Shown: piece after piece, positions 10,781 through 25,700 of the stretch
Layout: every line of letters starts with the position of its first letter
Position numbering within the stretch: position 1 is the stretch's first letter
Assembly: GCA_016648135.1 (NCBI GenBank)
Contig: JADDOH010024968.1
Location: 1-64,000 of the forward strand
Direction: 5' to 3'
From: Agrypnia vestita
Lineage: Eukaryota > Arthropoda > Insecta > Trichoptera > Phryganeidae
Length of the DNA: 64,000 bases
The notes under the pieces: model-generated
Database searches by the model: none
What the model was told of the DNA's origin: nothing
Seen by the model: only the letters and a program-made list of their open reading frames with translations
Position numbers and translations under genes: made by a program

Positions 10781-13700
10781 CTGGGGAAACGAGCGTTACA
10801 ATTGGGGTTAATACAAACATTTGAAGACCCCGTGGCAAGAAGTTGTTAACTAACGTTCAAGTCGTTTTGAGATAATTAGACATTATTACATTCAAGATTA
10901 ATTTTTATTGATTTATGTCACTAAAATATCAAAAAGGTATTTACAAAGTACAAAAAATGCATTTATGCACAAAAAAATAAAAATGCACTAATTTTCTCTA
11001 AAAAAATGCAGTTAACAACCATTTTTTCGCCTCTGGAACTTAATTTTAATAGAATAACACCTTTTTAAAATTGGTAAAACACGAACATCAAACAACCCTT
11101 CTAATGCCATCCATTTTTATCATCCATTATCCAAAATTACAAAATACCTGGCATGTTAATTAATAATACAAAACATTGAAACAAATTATTGAAAAATAAT
11201 ATATAAATACATATTATAATAGTCTTCAAATAAAAACAAATATATGACAGTATCTACTGCCACAGTAAAATTTATGTTAACCATAAATATTCTAATAAAA
11301 TTAAAAGGCAAGAACGTGTTAATTTCAGAATTATGGCATGAACATGTTATTATTGAAGATAACATGTTCTTCCCATTAGTAACTGTAATCCAATGGAAAG
11401 AGCGTACCTACAATATTTAGTTTAGACGGCTTGTTAACTCATTTTTAACAAAAATGTTGGTTAACAACTTCTTGCCATGGGGTCTTCATTTGATAAAAAC
11501 TCTAATTCATTGTATCTGTTATAAAGTGTACATTTTGATAATGTATGCATTACCTAACTAGTATAGTGTTATCTGTAGACCTAAACCTGCAACTAAGAAT
11601 ACGTATGGTTCGATGGTATATTTTAGTGGATAGATACGATATGTTGAAGACCTCCGGCGAATGGAAAAAGGCCGTCGACATAAGAAAGCTCAAGTATGTC
11701 GAACATATAATGAGAGAACCAACCAAGGACTGTAGAAATATTCCGCATCTCATGGCTGCATAACATGAGGGATTAGTACCGACTGAGTGTTCCGTACAGA
11801 ATCATGATCGCCGATAGAGCCTCCAATCCGAATATTCGAACCCCGAATATATTCGCCTGTTTCTAAGTATTCGTTATTCGAATACTTTAAAAAGCATTCG
11901 CTCATATTTATATTATAAGATTTTTAATATTTTTCTATACGAAACAAAGGTTTACGAACCCTAGAAGCCATATGCAAGCATTCATTGACTCAGGTATACG
12001 ATATTTTTTCTCCAGAAGTACCGCTATCGCCTATATGGAAGTCGGACATCAAAAATGTAAACGCCTTTGTCGGACATTTTTTGCATTTGCCTTTTTTATG
12101 TCTTCTGCTTATCTTTATAGTTTTATGACAACAACCACTTATAATACATTGTTTTGTCAAGGATGGAGTCGACTTTCTATTATTTTTAGTATTTAGCTTT
12201 CATAATTACTTGAGCCGACGAAAATACTGTTTTTTTTTAATTTGTATTTCTAAATTCAACATTATTTTTCAATATATTTTTTGTTGTTTTTTTATAACAC
12301 ATATTTTTAAAAATTATAATAAATAAATTCTCTACAATTATGTTTTTTTTACATATATAGATTTATTTATCATCCGAAGTAAATTATTACTTTCTTAAAA
12401 ATTTTACGAACATATTCGAATTTATTATCATTAACTATTCGATATTCAAATAGTTGGAATCACAATATTTGGAGGCTCTAATCGCCTACCTCCGATAGGA
12501 GATAGCACTATAAGAAGAAGGTGTAGAATCTTGGTCTATCTATTTCTTGTTTACCCTTTTGTCTGAATTATCCCAAATTATGATCGTCCAACCTCGTTCT
12601 CCCCCTGACTCTCGGAAATTTACATAAATGTGTATTATTTCATATTGAATGCCAACTATTCTAAATTTTACTCAGTTGCACACTAGGACCCTAAAAAACC
12701 CTTCCTTAACAGATAGACAGATTGTTTTATGTATCTTTCTTAGTGAGAAATTTACCTGTGGAGATCCATCCACCACAAAGAGCCTGGCGAAGTACAGCGG
12801 CCAGGAGCGTGCCATCTCCAGCACCCTCCTCAGCACGTGGGCCCGGTGCCGGGGCTGCTGCTGACCCTGGCCCTGCTGCTGCACGTCCTCCAAGGACACC
12901 CCCAAGGCGCGCAGGGCGGCCGCCCCCGCGCGCACCTCCGCAGGAGACAGACGCAACGAGGGAGACGGACCGAGGACGTCATTCACCACCTAAGGAAAGT
13001 AATAAAATGTAAAATATAACTGTGATGGCTGTAGTTACGTGAGTGCACGAGGTGCCGGAGCGTGCGTGGACGGCCACATGTGTGTTGGAGACACGCCAGT
13101 GTGTGTGTGTGGGCGTATGGTGTCATAGGGGAGAATGCTTAAGGCGATCGTCCAGCAGAGTGAGCAAATTTCACCATTTTTCCTCATATCTTCTCTTGCG
13201 TTTTTTATCACATATTTGTATGGAAATATCTCATTTTAAAATTTATTCATCAGGTTACGTATATGTTAAATACGGATATCTTATTAAAATAACACAAACT
13301 AAATTATATAATTGAAGAAAATTGCTCCACTTTGTGGGCCTTTTATGACAGAATGTCCTTGTGAGATGTCCTTTTTATTCAATAATATTATAAAATAAAC
13401 GATTATCTTAAATTTATTACAATACTGCAAAATCTGTTAAGTTTGTTTACTTGCAGTATATGTTTTCAAAAATACTGTTTTTTAAATTTTTTTTTTGTGG
13501 GGTCTTTTTCCATGGTTGACAACTTTTTTACTTTGGTAATCAAAAGAATAGATGTTATAATTTTCTAATACAAACAAAAAAAATCAAAATCTTTGTCGAC
13601 ATTCCTGATTTTAAATATTTAATCGCGACGCAACGTATTTATGACACAATACGCAGTGTCTTGATTAAATAGCTAAAATTTGAAATTGAGAATAAGTTTT

Positions 13701-16700
13701 TTATTTTTTTTATATTAATTTTAAAATAATAATGTCTATTCCTTTAATTTATTAAAGAAAAATAGTGTGAAATATATTGAATTTTTTTCAATTAAAAAAA
13801 GTGGTGTAAACAAAGTTTATTTCTATAAATTATAATTATAATGTCACCACAAAATAATTTTGCGGTGTTTGAAGAAGAATTCATTATTTTCTTGTTAAAT
13901 GATATAGCATATCGAAAAAGATTACATTTTTGATGTAAATGACATCAGTTTGAAAACAATTTTATTTTTTTCAATATCGCTGAGTCGAGTCAAACAAGCA
14001 GGTTAATAGATTAGGCACACAATACTGCATCCATCAACAATCAAGTTCTTCATCAGTGAAGGTATTGGAACACGATAACCAAGTCATCAAGTCTTCACAG
14101 CAGACCCTGCTACGCTCTCGTCTCGGTCATACGCTGTTATTTTAATTGTACATCTTCACTTGTTACCGGAGCTTATTTCTGGTGAGAAATAAATATCTAT
14201 ACGAACACGCAATACTCTTTCATCATATTATAATTGATCATATTATATATTTGATCATATTATAATTTAATGTAAACATGCTTTAGATTTGGTTGGTCAC
14301 AAACCTGACAGAATATCAGATGCATCAATTTGGGTGACTGCACTTCTTCCAAGGGAGTAAACACTTCTTTCCTGACCGTCAACTTCCAAGGCACCCTGTT
14401 GTAAGTGAGGCGACTATTGAGCGTGGGCGTTGGCAGGGTTCCCCCGATGGTTGCTGGTGGGGGAGCTGCTGACTGGACTTCTTGCTGCTTCACCGCAGGA
14501 GGGCTGATGTAACCACGATATTCTTCCACTGGAAAATACAACAAATTTCATACTGACTTTCTACGATGAATGGCGAAAAATAATTCATATTGTTAAAATT
14601 TTAAAACCCCAAAGGTGATCATACTGTGAATTCTATGAGCTAGGTCAACTCTGAGCCCATAGGGTATAATTTAATTTAAATAATATTAGTTTTATTAAGA
14701 TGTGTGTCTTCTCCTTAAATATCCAAAATATATTGTTGTTAAGTAATCAGGAGTCTAAGAAAGTGTGAGTTTATTATACTTGGGCCAAGATACAACAATC
14801 AATATGTGAAAAACATTACTAAATTCCATGGAAAATTGCAAGGTCTTTTAAAACAATTCATTGTGAAGAATATCAGAAATTTTTTATTAACATGAATTAT
14901 AAATTAACATGAAGTTATAAAAGGACATACTGTGAGTGTGTTTGATAATAAGTTATTCCCAATTTTTTTAGTATTTCAACAAACCACAAGGCCCAATTAC
15001 TGAAACGAAATACATTATAAAAACATCCAGGTTTTGAGTAAGTCACATAAATTTATTGTGACCTTACCGGGAATCACATTAAAAACTTCAGTGTGAGAAG
15101 CCAGTATAACCCACATTTATAGTCCAAGAATCTTTATTCTCCAATTAAAAATTAATAAAACATTAATATTTTGACTTACGTTCATTGCGATCCGTCTTGT
15201 CCGTAACATGTGTTGACACAGAACTTCTCCTCTCTGCTTCCAATCGTCTATCTCTTTCCTTCTGTGCCATATGTGTCTTGAACGTCGGTCTCTCTACATT
15301 CTTGACAGGTTCCCTATGATTGGTTCCAAACCTGTTATCACTCCTCATTATTTCCTGGGATTTACCCATCAGCATGTCGCGAGAATTCTTCCTGCCTTCC
15401 ATTTTATCGTGGAACTTCATGCTGTCGTAACTGTCACGGGATAACTTGTGTTTCATTGGATCTGGGCTGAAATCGTTTTGACTGCGATATCCATTTTGTG
15501 CATATGGTAAGCTTTGCTTTCTTATCTTGCTATCCATATCATCATCCGCCGCAGAAACAGACTCGTCCCATTTAGGGCTGCCTCTCAACTTGTTCACTTC
15601 GAACCTTTCAAAGTCATCCTGGTGGTGGCGGTAGTTGTCGCTGTGCTTTGCGTATATTTCGCTCGCAGTTTCTTTATCCCAATCATTTTTGGGAGACGAT
15701 GACAACTTGCGATGGTTTTCATTGGCATGTGTTTTCTTGTCGTACATGTCATTTTTGTTCGGCGGTGAATAGCTTTTAAGTTCCCTATGATTCCTCTCAA
15801 TCTTTTGTTCTGATTTTTCTATATCCTGATCCCATGAATCTGATCTCTTGAAGGAGTCTTTTCTATCTCGACGTCTGTAATCACTGTCCAGGAATCTGCT
15901 GGCAAATCCGTCATTAGGAATTCTCGGTGACTCTTTAACATATGTCTGCCCGTAATCTTCTCTGTGAGAACTCCTATAATCTTCTCTGGAAAACTTTTGG
16001 ACATTTTCAACATTTTGCACCTCCCAATTAGCGTGGAATCCGTTCCTTTCCCGACCATTTGTGCCATAGTTCTCTCGGTTTTGATGCACTCCGTATGTGT
16101 CGCGCTCTTGTCGCATCTGCATAAAGCTTGCGGGTTCTACAGGGGCTGGTGGTCCCGGGAGAGGTGGCGAGTGCGGAGGAGGGGGTGGAGGTCTGTTTGG
16201 CGGCGGTGGAGGAGCAGGACCTAAGGGAGCAGGAGGAAGACTATGCGGACTGACCGGCATGGGTGGTGGGACAGGTCGCCAATTAGAGTTACCTGGAGGG
16301 GATTGTGTTTTCTCCATTTTTTGTATTTGAGACCGAACACTGGGCATATCAGGACTTTCTGGGGGCATGGAAGAATCAACTGTATCCCATCTTCCTCCCA
16401 ACTGTTGTTCAAGCATCAGCTTCCTCGTATCCTCTAACTTGTTGACTACTCTGGCTGGTTTGTCAACCTTGGAAGATGTGCTCCTCACTGAATGATTAGC
16501 TGTAACTTGTTCCAATCTCTGGCGCATTTCGGAGCTGAGCTTCAGTTTTCCTACACTACCTGGTGAAGGTCTTTGAGCGCCCAACCCGAAGCTCTTTTTC
16601 GATTTATGAACATGCGACACGCTAATTTCTTTTGTCTGATTTGCAATAGTTATGTTATCCAGCTCAAACTCGTCCCACTCTATGCCAGTTGGTGAACTTT

Positions 16701-19700
16701 GAGAATTATTTCTGCTCGCTATTTGATTTGTAGGTGGCGAGCTTCTGTTTTGAAGAGAGTTTGGTCCTTGTCCAGACTGCGGAGTAGTTTTTCTATGATG
16801 CTGTCTTATCTTGAACTGCATGAAATCTTCTCCATTTTCGGGTGAATCATGCGGAGGTGGCCAGCGCCACTTGCCAATGCGCACAGTCTTAGCTCTTCCG
16901 TACGGATCCAAGAATGGTCTGGCTTCATTAGGATCGCTTAGCTCTAATGGAGGAGGCATCGGTGGAGGGGGTGGAGGTGGAATCCCACCTTTGGATGCCT
17001 TGGACGCCATGGACACATTGCTCTCAGTGGAAGCTTTTCTCGATTTCAAGTCACTCAAGACTGACGAGAAGGAATTGTTTGAATTGCTTTTATTGAAGCT
17101 AGGTTTCCTGGAAGGTGGGAGATGCATTTGTGCTCTGACAACGGTACTCCTGCCTTCTGTAGGTGGCGGAGAGGAAACTTCAGCACCGACAGCTTGCTGA
17201 GAAAGCAGAGTCTGCAGAGCTTGGTTTTGAGCCAACAACTGCTGTTGAATTTGAATATTTTGAGCCATGGCACTTTGAAGGAAAGCTCTCTGCAGATTCT
17301 GTTGGTAAGCTGCTATATCTCCGTTCTGAGGAGGTGGAAGTTGCACACCTTGCATGCTGTAGATGGGGACAAAGCCTTCATTTGGCGATGACGTAGACAT
17401 CATCGGCATCATCATGGGCTGCGGACTTATAACTCCACCCGCCATCGGGCTGAAGCTAAAACTTGAAGGTCCGGCTGAACTGGTTTGATGTGTTGTTCCA
17501 CCTCCCTTAATGGCTCCGACTAAATTATCCTTTTCAGTTAACCTCTTCAGGCTGTCATTAACAAAGATGGGTTGGAATAGATCAGTTATGTAATCGTCTA
17601 CAGAAGATGCTCTTTCATTTTCAGGTTGACTAGCTTCCGTAAACGAGGCGACTTCTTGGTCGAGACAGGAAGATCCACGACTCGTCGGTCTCCCTCTTAC
17701 TCCACCACCGCCCTTTATCTTCCCTTGCATCTTCTCCGCATTGACAAACACATCCATGAGTTCGTCTGACATATCGGAATCGTACAAACCATTCATAAAA
17801 TTGTCGAAATCATTCTGCCCGCCCTCGGTAGAACTGGAATCAAAATCAAATAAAACACTCGGCCTTCTACTGCTAATGCTTATCTCACTAAAGTCATCGT
17901 CCCCTCCTTTGATGCTGGCTGCTAGTGATCTCGCGTCTGACAGTTCGTCGAGGTTTCCATCCAGAACCGGAGAAAACAACTCGTCCAAGAATTGGTCAAC
18001 ATCAGAGGCCTGGCTTGGCACCCTAACTCGTCGCACGTGCGAAGCAAGACTCGGAGCTTCGGAAGTATCACTCATCGCGGATGACCTGCAGAAATAAAAA
18101 GTATTTTTCAAAATTATTTACCTACAAGAGACTTGGTTAAATTTTATTTATAGGATTACAACACCTTGGTAGAATAAAGTTTAGATAAAAATTGGATAAT
18201 TTTTTACAAGGAGTAATTGTAATTGAGTAAATAAGATATGTATATATTAAACTAATATAAAATGTTTGAGACAAAAAAACATGTAACATTTTTTAATCCA
18301 TTAAACCATCTGTTAAAATATTTTTTTAACTTCAAATTGCTCGCAATTTTACACAAAACTTTTTTCCAAATTGGATACAATAAAATAATATGTATTTTAA
18401 TTTGCATTTTAGTAAGTGCCAATAAAAAATATAAATAAATAATTACTCCCTTGTAAAAAATCACCCAATTTTTAGCTAAATTTTACTCTCCCAGGGTGAT
18501 ATAACCCCTAAAGAATTGTTATCGCTGTTTACCTTACACCACCAAACTCGGAATTCTTTTCAATATGCGCTCTGCTAGAGTGGGATCCGGCTGGTGCCCG
18601 TTTCCCAGCATACTGCGACTTAATGTACCGTGGAGTTCCTCTGTTGGAAGTTCCAACGCTCGAATTTATATCGGGATACTCGAAATCCATTTCCTGTTTC
18701 GACATGTACGTATTATTCGACACCGCCAACACTGGTTCGATCTGACCCGTCAATTGTTCCACAGAGTGATATCTGTCGTTCAAACGAGACTGAGAAAGTC
18801 CCATATCTGCTAAATTAGTAGGAGACGGAGGACTTTCAACTCCTAAAAGATTATCTAATGATCTGCTTCTCACTTTTTCAGCGTTGTTATCAAAGTACCG
18901 CTCGTTGAGAGCCGATTCTCTTGAAAGAACATCGTGGGATGTTTTTCTATTCGAATTATATTCACTTTCATTTTGACTCATGTTTTTAGGACTGGCTGAA
19001 GTTTTTCTGCTTGGAGACGTGTACTCCGACAACATCTCGTTGTTGGAGGTCTTCCTGGATGAGGATTGCATCGAAAACTCTGATTTATCCCTGGAGGACT
19101 TCCTGGAGTCTGGTAATGGTCCCAGTAGGTCCTCGGCGTAGCTGGAAATTGTTTTAGCAGGGGGTTCTGGTGGCGGAACCTACAGAAAATAATATTCAAA
19201 TGAATCAATTAAAATTGAAAATTATAAAGTCATGTGTATAATTTCATAGAGATCGGTTCAAACTAGGGATGGGCGTTGAATGGACGGACTAGTTGAAATC
19301 AACCGTTGACGTTGCATCGACGCGTCGACCGTTTACGTTTATCGCATGGACTAGTTGAATTCGTAGACGGTGGACAGCGGACGCCGTGGTCGGTGGACGA
19401 TTCGAGATTAACGCAATGCAAAACAACGAGCGAGAGCAAGACAAATCGTCTCCGTTTATTTCTCTCTCATCTCTCGCTGTCGACTTGTAGATGCCATAAA
19501 CGTCATAGACGGCTCGACGGGTAATTTCATTTCAACTCTAAAGTACACTACCATAGAGTGCAGATCTGTACACGAACTATGACTAGAGATTTGAAATTTG
19601 AATACATGCGTAGCGCGAGATAGGCTTAATAAGCTATTATCTATTATTTTTTACTTGATTTTTTGTGATGTCACGTGCGACGATTCGGTGAATTCCCAAT

Positions 19701-22700
19701 TTTACGCTGTATAAAATAAAACAATTCTGTTTAATTATTTTATTTTTTATTGAACTAATATTTTACTGCTTACACCTGATATTGTTGTGTACACCTACTT
19801 CTTTCTTTATTATATATAGAAAGAAGTATATAAAACAATATGTAAAAGCCTATAATGTGCGTAAACAAATAAATAATAAAATATTTCTTTTTACATATAA
19901 GCACAAGTAGCGGTTTTGCTTTCCCCGAAACTATATTCCTTCGAACTTCTTTAAATTTTAAAAATTAACGTCATAAAAATAGCCAACGGTTGAGCAGTCG
20001 AGAAGCGTCGCGTTGAACCGTAGACAGTTGACCCATCGTCCCGATGTTTAGATAGAACGTCCGCGACGTCCGCGTAACGAAGTTGACGCGTCAACTAGTT
20101 GACGAATTCAACTAGTTGATCGTTTCGTCGATGGATGGACGTGGACGGTCTCGTTTCGTCGACGGTAAATACGTCGACGACCCATCCCTAGTTCAAACCA
20201 CAATTGTTTTCTACTGGGTGGGTTACTTTGTGAATCTTTTTGTGAATATTTTTTTATATTTGTTACTCATTCATTTATTATTTAAAAAATCTATTTATTT
20301 TTGTTTCGTTTTCGCAATTTGTTTACTTGTAATTGCATTGTTATTGTTAGTAAATACTTAAGTTATTATGAAGAACATCTTGGCTATAGAACCTGAAGCA
20401 ATGATTTGTTCTGATGTCTACTGCTTTTTCGAGTCGCAGTAAACAAAGTTATGATAGTCAATTTAATGGATAAGAACCAAGATTAAGAAGAAATCATTTG
20501 ATTGAGATAGCCATTATTATTTAGACATTGTTGATTAAAATTCACTAAATAAATACAATTTTCACTGTGATGCAGAAATCTTTAGGGGACTCACAATTGG
20601 GTTCTATTTCTAAAGTACAAATATTGAGATATAAAAATAAACCACCATATATTTTACCTGTGGCCGCCGAGGACTGTGTTCCGGAGTCTGCTCCCTGACC
20701 TCGTGCCCGTCCCCTCCCCTGACGGGGGGCTGGGGCGCTCCCCTCCTGCCCATCCTGAGGGCGTCACTGCGCAGCGCGGGGAATGCGGGGCACAGCTCCA
20801 TCTCCCCCACCAGATCCAGCACATAATCCAGCCCGCAAGAATCTGCAAGAAAATTGTTAAGTTAATTAATGCTCTATTGCCCTGTCTGCTACACTAATTA
20901 TCTATAATTGTATAGAACAGATGGTGCTATTCTGTGTTAAAGATAAAATGCACTTAGAAAATAATTCTCAGATAGTGCAGATATCGGAATGAGTGGATAG
21001 AAATATTACAATTATAAATATCCTATTAATTACTTACTTACATACTTACCATCACGCCGTTTCCCATGGGGGTATGCAGAGAGAATAAAGCGCCACCTTT
21101 TTTAATTCTATTAATTATGCTAAGAACAGCTTTACATTCATTCATTACTCTATCATAAATGGATTTGCCACATATACGTCTAAGGGATCTCATCTTCATT
21201 GCATTCAGTCTACTTTCGTTCTTATTAATAGGCATGATGACAGATTTTGAAATAACATTCTTTATTGTAGGTACACGTCTACTATTACCGAAAATAACAT
21301 TATTTCAGTTATAAACTAAGTTTTTATGCAAATAATTGCATTTTCATCTACATATTTTTAATTTTGCGCAAAAACGCCCGCAGCTGTCATTTCATCTATG
21401 TAACGTCATTCGCTCTGACCGGTGTTTCAGTTAAAATGGCGGATTGCACAATTCTATACTTTAATTTTATTGAAAATCTTATTAATCTCAATGTGTATAT
21501 TAAAACTGGATCATTTTTTAGAATCATTTCAAAATATTTTCTTCTCTAAAATCACTTATTCTTTAATTCTATCATCATGCCTATTGTATTAATAATATTG
21601 GCAGCAGGTTTTACGTTGCTGTACGATACAAATACGCGGAAATTTTAGGTGTAACATGTAATGCATAAATATAAATAATTAATTTTGTTTTGACATTGTT
21701 CTGACATTTTCAAAAAAAAAATTTTTTTTAATTTTATCTTGTAGCTTGAAGTTCTAAAAATAATTGTCATCACTCGTTCAACAATTCCAAAAATTGAAGA
21801 GATTTATAGCAATTTGAATCTAGACTATAGAAGAATTTTTAAGCAAATTTTATTATTCTTTTGTGTTTTTCTTGTAACTTCCGTTTTCAGACTGGTGGAA
21901 ATAATATATCAAAAACTGTTAAGCTGATTTTATTCAAATTTTGCACACATCTTACAAATAAAATTATTTATAATAGTAATATAAAATATAGCACAGATTT
22001 TTTAAAATGCGGCATTTGCTTATTTGATTTTAAGGAAAAATTAAAAATTATTTTCAAACTATCTCATCTCAAATTTTTATTTCATTTTTTCGATATGCTA
22101 GCTACATCATAGACATTACATCATTTAAGAATCAATAATTAATTTTTTATTTCACTCAAACCCTGGCGACATGAATATCTTCATCACCTGCGCATATCAC
22201 AGAGAAGGGTTTTAGTGGAAAACACATAACTCTGCCATTAATTAATATAATTTTTTTTTCAAACAAAGTATGTCAGATCCTGACCTGTGACAATCCCTCC
22301 ATCATTCAACACAACGGTCCATCCAGCATCCTGGTCAACCCCCGCCGCAGCTATAGCAGTGGCTGCCGCTTCTTCACACGTGGTCCACGCGTCCACGGCC
22401 ACGGCGCTGCTGCCTCCATCGGCCGTCTCCAGGGTCAGGGCCACCCCCGCTCTCCTGCGACCGCCTCGCCACTCCAGCGCGGTAGGCGGGTAGCGGCGAG
22501 GAGCGGGCAGCAAGGAGGACTGCGCGTCCAGGGAACCGCCGAGAGAACGCAGCAGCAGATGCTGGAGAGAAGTGCGGTAGTTGGAAGGCGCATGGTCTGA
22601 TATGAACTTGAGAAGATATCTGAAACAGAAGATAGATATTCAATTTTTTTTTACAAAATACTTACATAGAACCATGTATTTATTATCCCAATTTCAGAAT

Positions 22701-25700
22701 TTTTTAACAAGCAATGAATATATAAAAAGTACACCATCTTGTATACTTGAATACCTCAATTGTGGTCGTGGTATTAAAAAAATGGTGAAAAACCTGTAGC
22801 TTGCTTTTTTATTTAAAAATTATTCAGAGTAGGTCTTATTACATACTTTGTTTACCCCTCACGGGAATAATATTACAAAAATTAATTTTAATAGTAATCC
22901 AACATGACACAGACAAATCTTGGACTCATAGTTACCTCAACAGTTACCTTTGCTGAGACTATTATAATCTATATTTAAATACGTAAATGCAAATCTAAAC
23001 TCACTTGCTAAGTGCGGGACCCGGCTGGAATGCTGAAAGACAGTGATGCATCAGTTGCCACACCTTCTCTGGATTATCATTCCTCCAGGCCTGGTTACAC
23101 AGCTGGACTAGCAGCTCGTCTCTGAGCCCCCGTGAACCCAAACCCTTGTGAACTATGTAGTCTGCCAAGGCCTTCTCGCGAGCACCGCTCAACTGCGAGT
23201 CATTACACCAGCGGAGTATCAACTTAAACACGGCCAGAGAGTCTTGGAAATCTTGATCCCTGTATTCAAATACAATTGATTAAAAAAAATCACAAGATAT
23301 TCTCAATGCGTCTTAAGATGTTGTAACTTCCATCTTTTTTATTAAATGATAAAAAATTGCATAATCACTAGTTGATAGAAAATTAGAATATATATTTCAA
23401 GTGAATATGTGATTGTTAATAACTTTTACCAAATAAATACAAGAGCTTTGCTTTCTATTAATTAAAATTAATATACAATATAATGCACTCACCTTGCAGC
23501 AGCTTTGGATAAGAATGGAGCCGTAATGGGTTCTCGTCTCATCCCAAACTCGGCTCCCTTGAAATATACTGAACTGAACTTCCCAAAGGCAAACTGATCC
23601 AGGTCCGATGGCAGCTGAAGACTGTGGTCGATGGTCTCCACTTGGCCCACAACCTGAAGGTAGTAAAATGTTGATTAAGATTGTGATAGTAGTAAGAATG
23701 GAAGTAACACAAGACAGGTTTACTTATTGCTCATTAATTATACAGAGCATTATTTTTATTTAATTAATAAACAATTTGTAATATTGAAATAGATGAAGTT
23801 TAAATAATTTGTAATCTAGTATTGAAACAGTGTAGGACAGGAGGAGACCCTCTTAGAATAAGGAAATGAAAACAATTATGATAATGAGGAATTCATAATT
23901 CTTTAACATTAAATACCAGTGTTACACATACAACCGCAGAAGACAAAACGTAAAACATCTCAATATACAATCTTGAACCTCTCTAGTAAGAGTATTCAAT
24001 ACATTATAACTATTTATTTCTTTTGAATTTGTTATATCATTATACATACAGCTAAAGATTCACTTATTTAGACAATCATATAAAAAACCTATAGAATCAA
24101 ACTGTTACAATAAGAACTTAATATTTTCCATTGCTAGTATGAACTCTAAACAAACACCTAAATCTTCCGGGCCCTGTCAACTATAGTTTTTACCGTCAAT
24201 TTTTTTTTTTTTTTGCGTGCCATCCGGAGTATAAGTAATAGTAAATAAGTTTTTTAGCCAGTAACACTTTTGCATATCAACATGATAAAATATCATTATT
24301 TTTTCATATTTACTATAACAAAACAAGTACATTTTAAAAGAGATATTTTTGCACTCAATTTAAAGAAAAATGTATCAAATGTGAATGTATCACTTTTCTT
24401 TGTAAAACAATAATGGAAAGTCACACAAAGATGATCGTTTGGTAATATGTAGTAGAACTAATGATGTATAAAAAGATGATTCAAAAAAGTGTTTTTTGAA
24501 AGGTGATTGAAAGGTCTTGCAATCGGGATGCGATATATTTGAGATGGTACCTCAAGTTTCCATAAATGAGAATGCAAATATATTAGTTTATTGAATTTTT
24601 ACTGACAGTGTATTAAAAATACCTTGACCAGCTGCCTGTCGGCATGTGGTGGTGTCCACTGATCCAACTTGGAGAAGATGAAAGCTAATTCTGCCGGAAT
24701 ATCCAGGTGGTGGACAGCGGCGGTGGTACGTTCTATGCGCTCCCTCGCTTGTCTCTGCTCAGCACGTTTTCTGCAAGTAAAATATGTAGGTATATATTGT
24801 GTATTAGTCAGATGTTGTATTGATTTTAGGAACATTTGGAATGACAATTCTGTTACATAATGTAATGTAGACTCAAGGTAAAGTAGTTTGAAATTGTTTA
24901 CATATTATAACGAGATCTAATCAATTAATGCTAATTTGGATATATTATTTGTGAAACAAGCTAGGTTTAAAAGTGAAATCATATTTTTTAATGGTTAATA
25001 ATTTCCATGCTTAACACACGAGATATATTTTCTAGGCCGACTTGCGCGTTTTATGATCATATTCGTTTGCTTATATTGCAACTTAATGGAGCATTAAAGA
25101 CAGCGGATTATTTCGAGCTTGAAAGCAGATATGTACATACATCAGTCCGTAAGAATCTGTATGGCTTTAGAATTTTTTGTCGAATGAATTTATACGAATT
25201 ATTTTCAGCATTGAACATGTTAAAATTACTAAAGCATGTGATACATGCATACCATACAATCTATGTTTGCACTACTCCAAATCAAACCCCGGGTAGTGCC
25301 ATATTACATAATTTGCATTATATAACTGCATAAATTATATAATTTTGTTCTTTCTCCTCAATTTTAACATTTCATTTTCAGTTTTATTGTGCTTTTAGAT
25401 GTCGACATCAATATTTTCACCTTCGTGTTAGATGTTTGTCTGTTCTATGTTCTCATTGTACTTTAATAAGTGTAATACTAAATACATACTAAGAAGGTCT
25501 ATGTTTTGATTTATTAAACGACCTGTTGATAATCTATTTCATCATAATGAAATTTAAAAAAGAGTTTAGAATTAGACAAGAGTGTCATAAACCAAAAATT
25601 TTCAGCCACAAATATGCATCTATTCAACAAATATATCCTTCTTAGGAATCCTAGAGAATAAATATTATTTACTGTGCAGCCTTCTGAGCTTCAGCCCTCT

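Noticed and set aside
10524..10849. Two overlapping + strand frames of 88-95 codons
   Set aside because: They lie opposite exon T and owe their length to its GC content.
12722..13019. + strand frames of 60-96 codons
   Set aside because: Shadows of exon S. They carry no domain and cross the splice site.
16097..16330. A Gly-rich + strand frame (GGGGGGLFGGGG)
   Set aside because: It is the complement of the Pro-rich tract of myosin exon Q.
25007..25333. A 108-codon + frame in the J-K intron
   Set aside because: Composition like random AT-rich sequence, no domain and no splice context.
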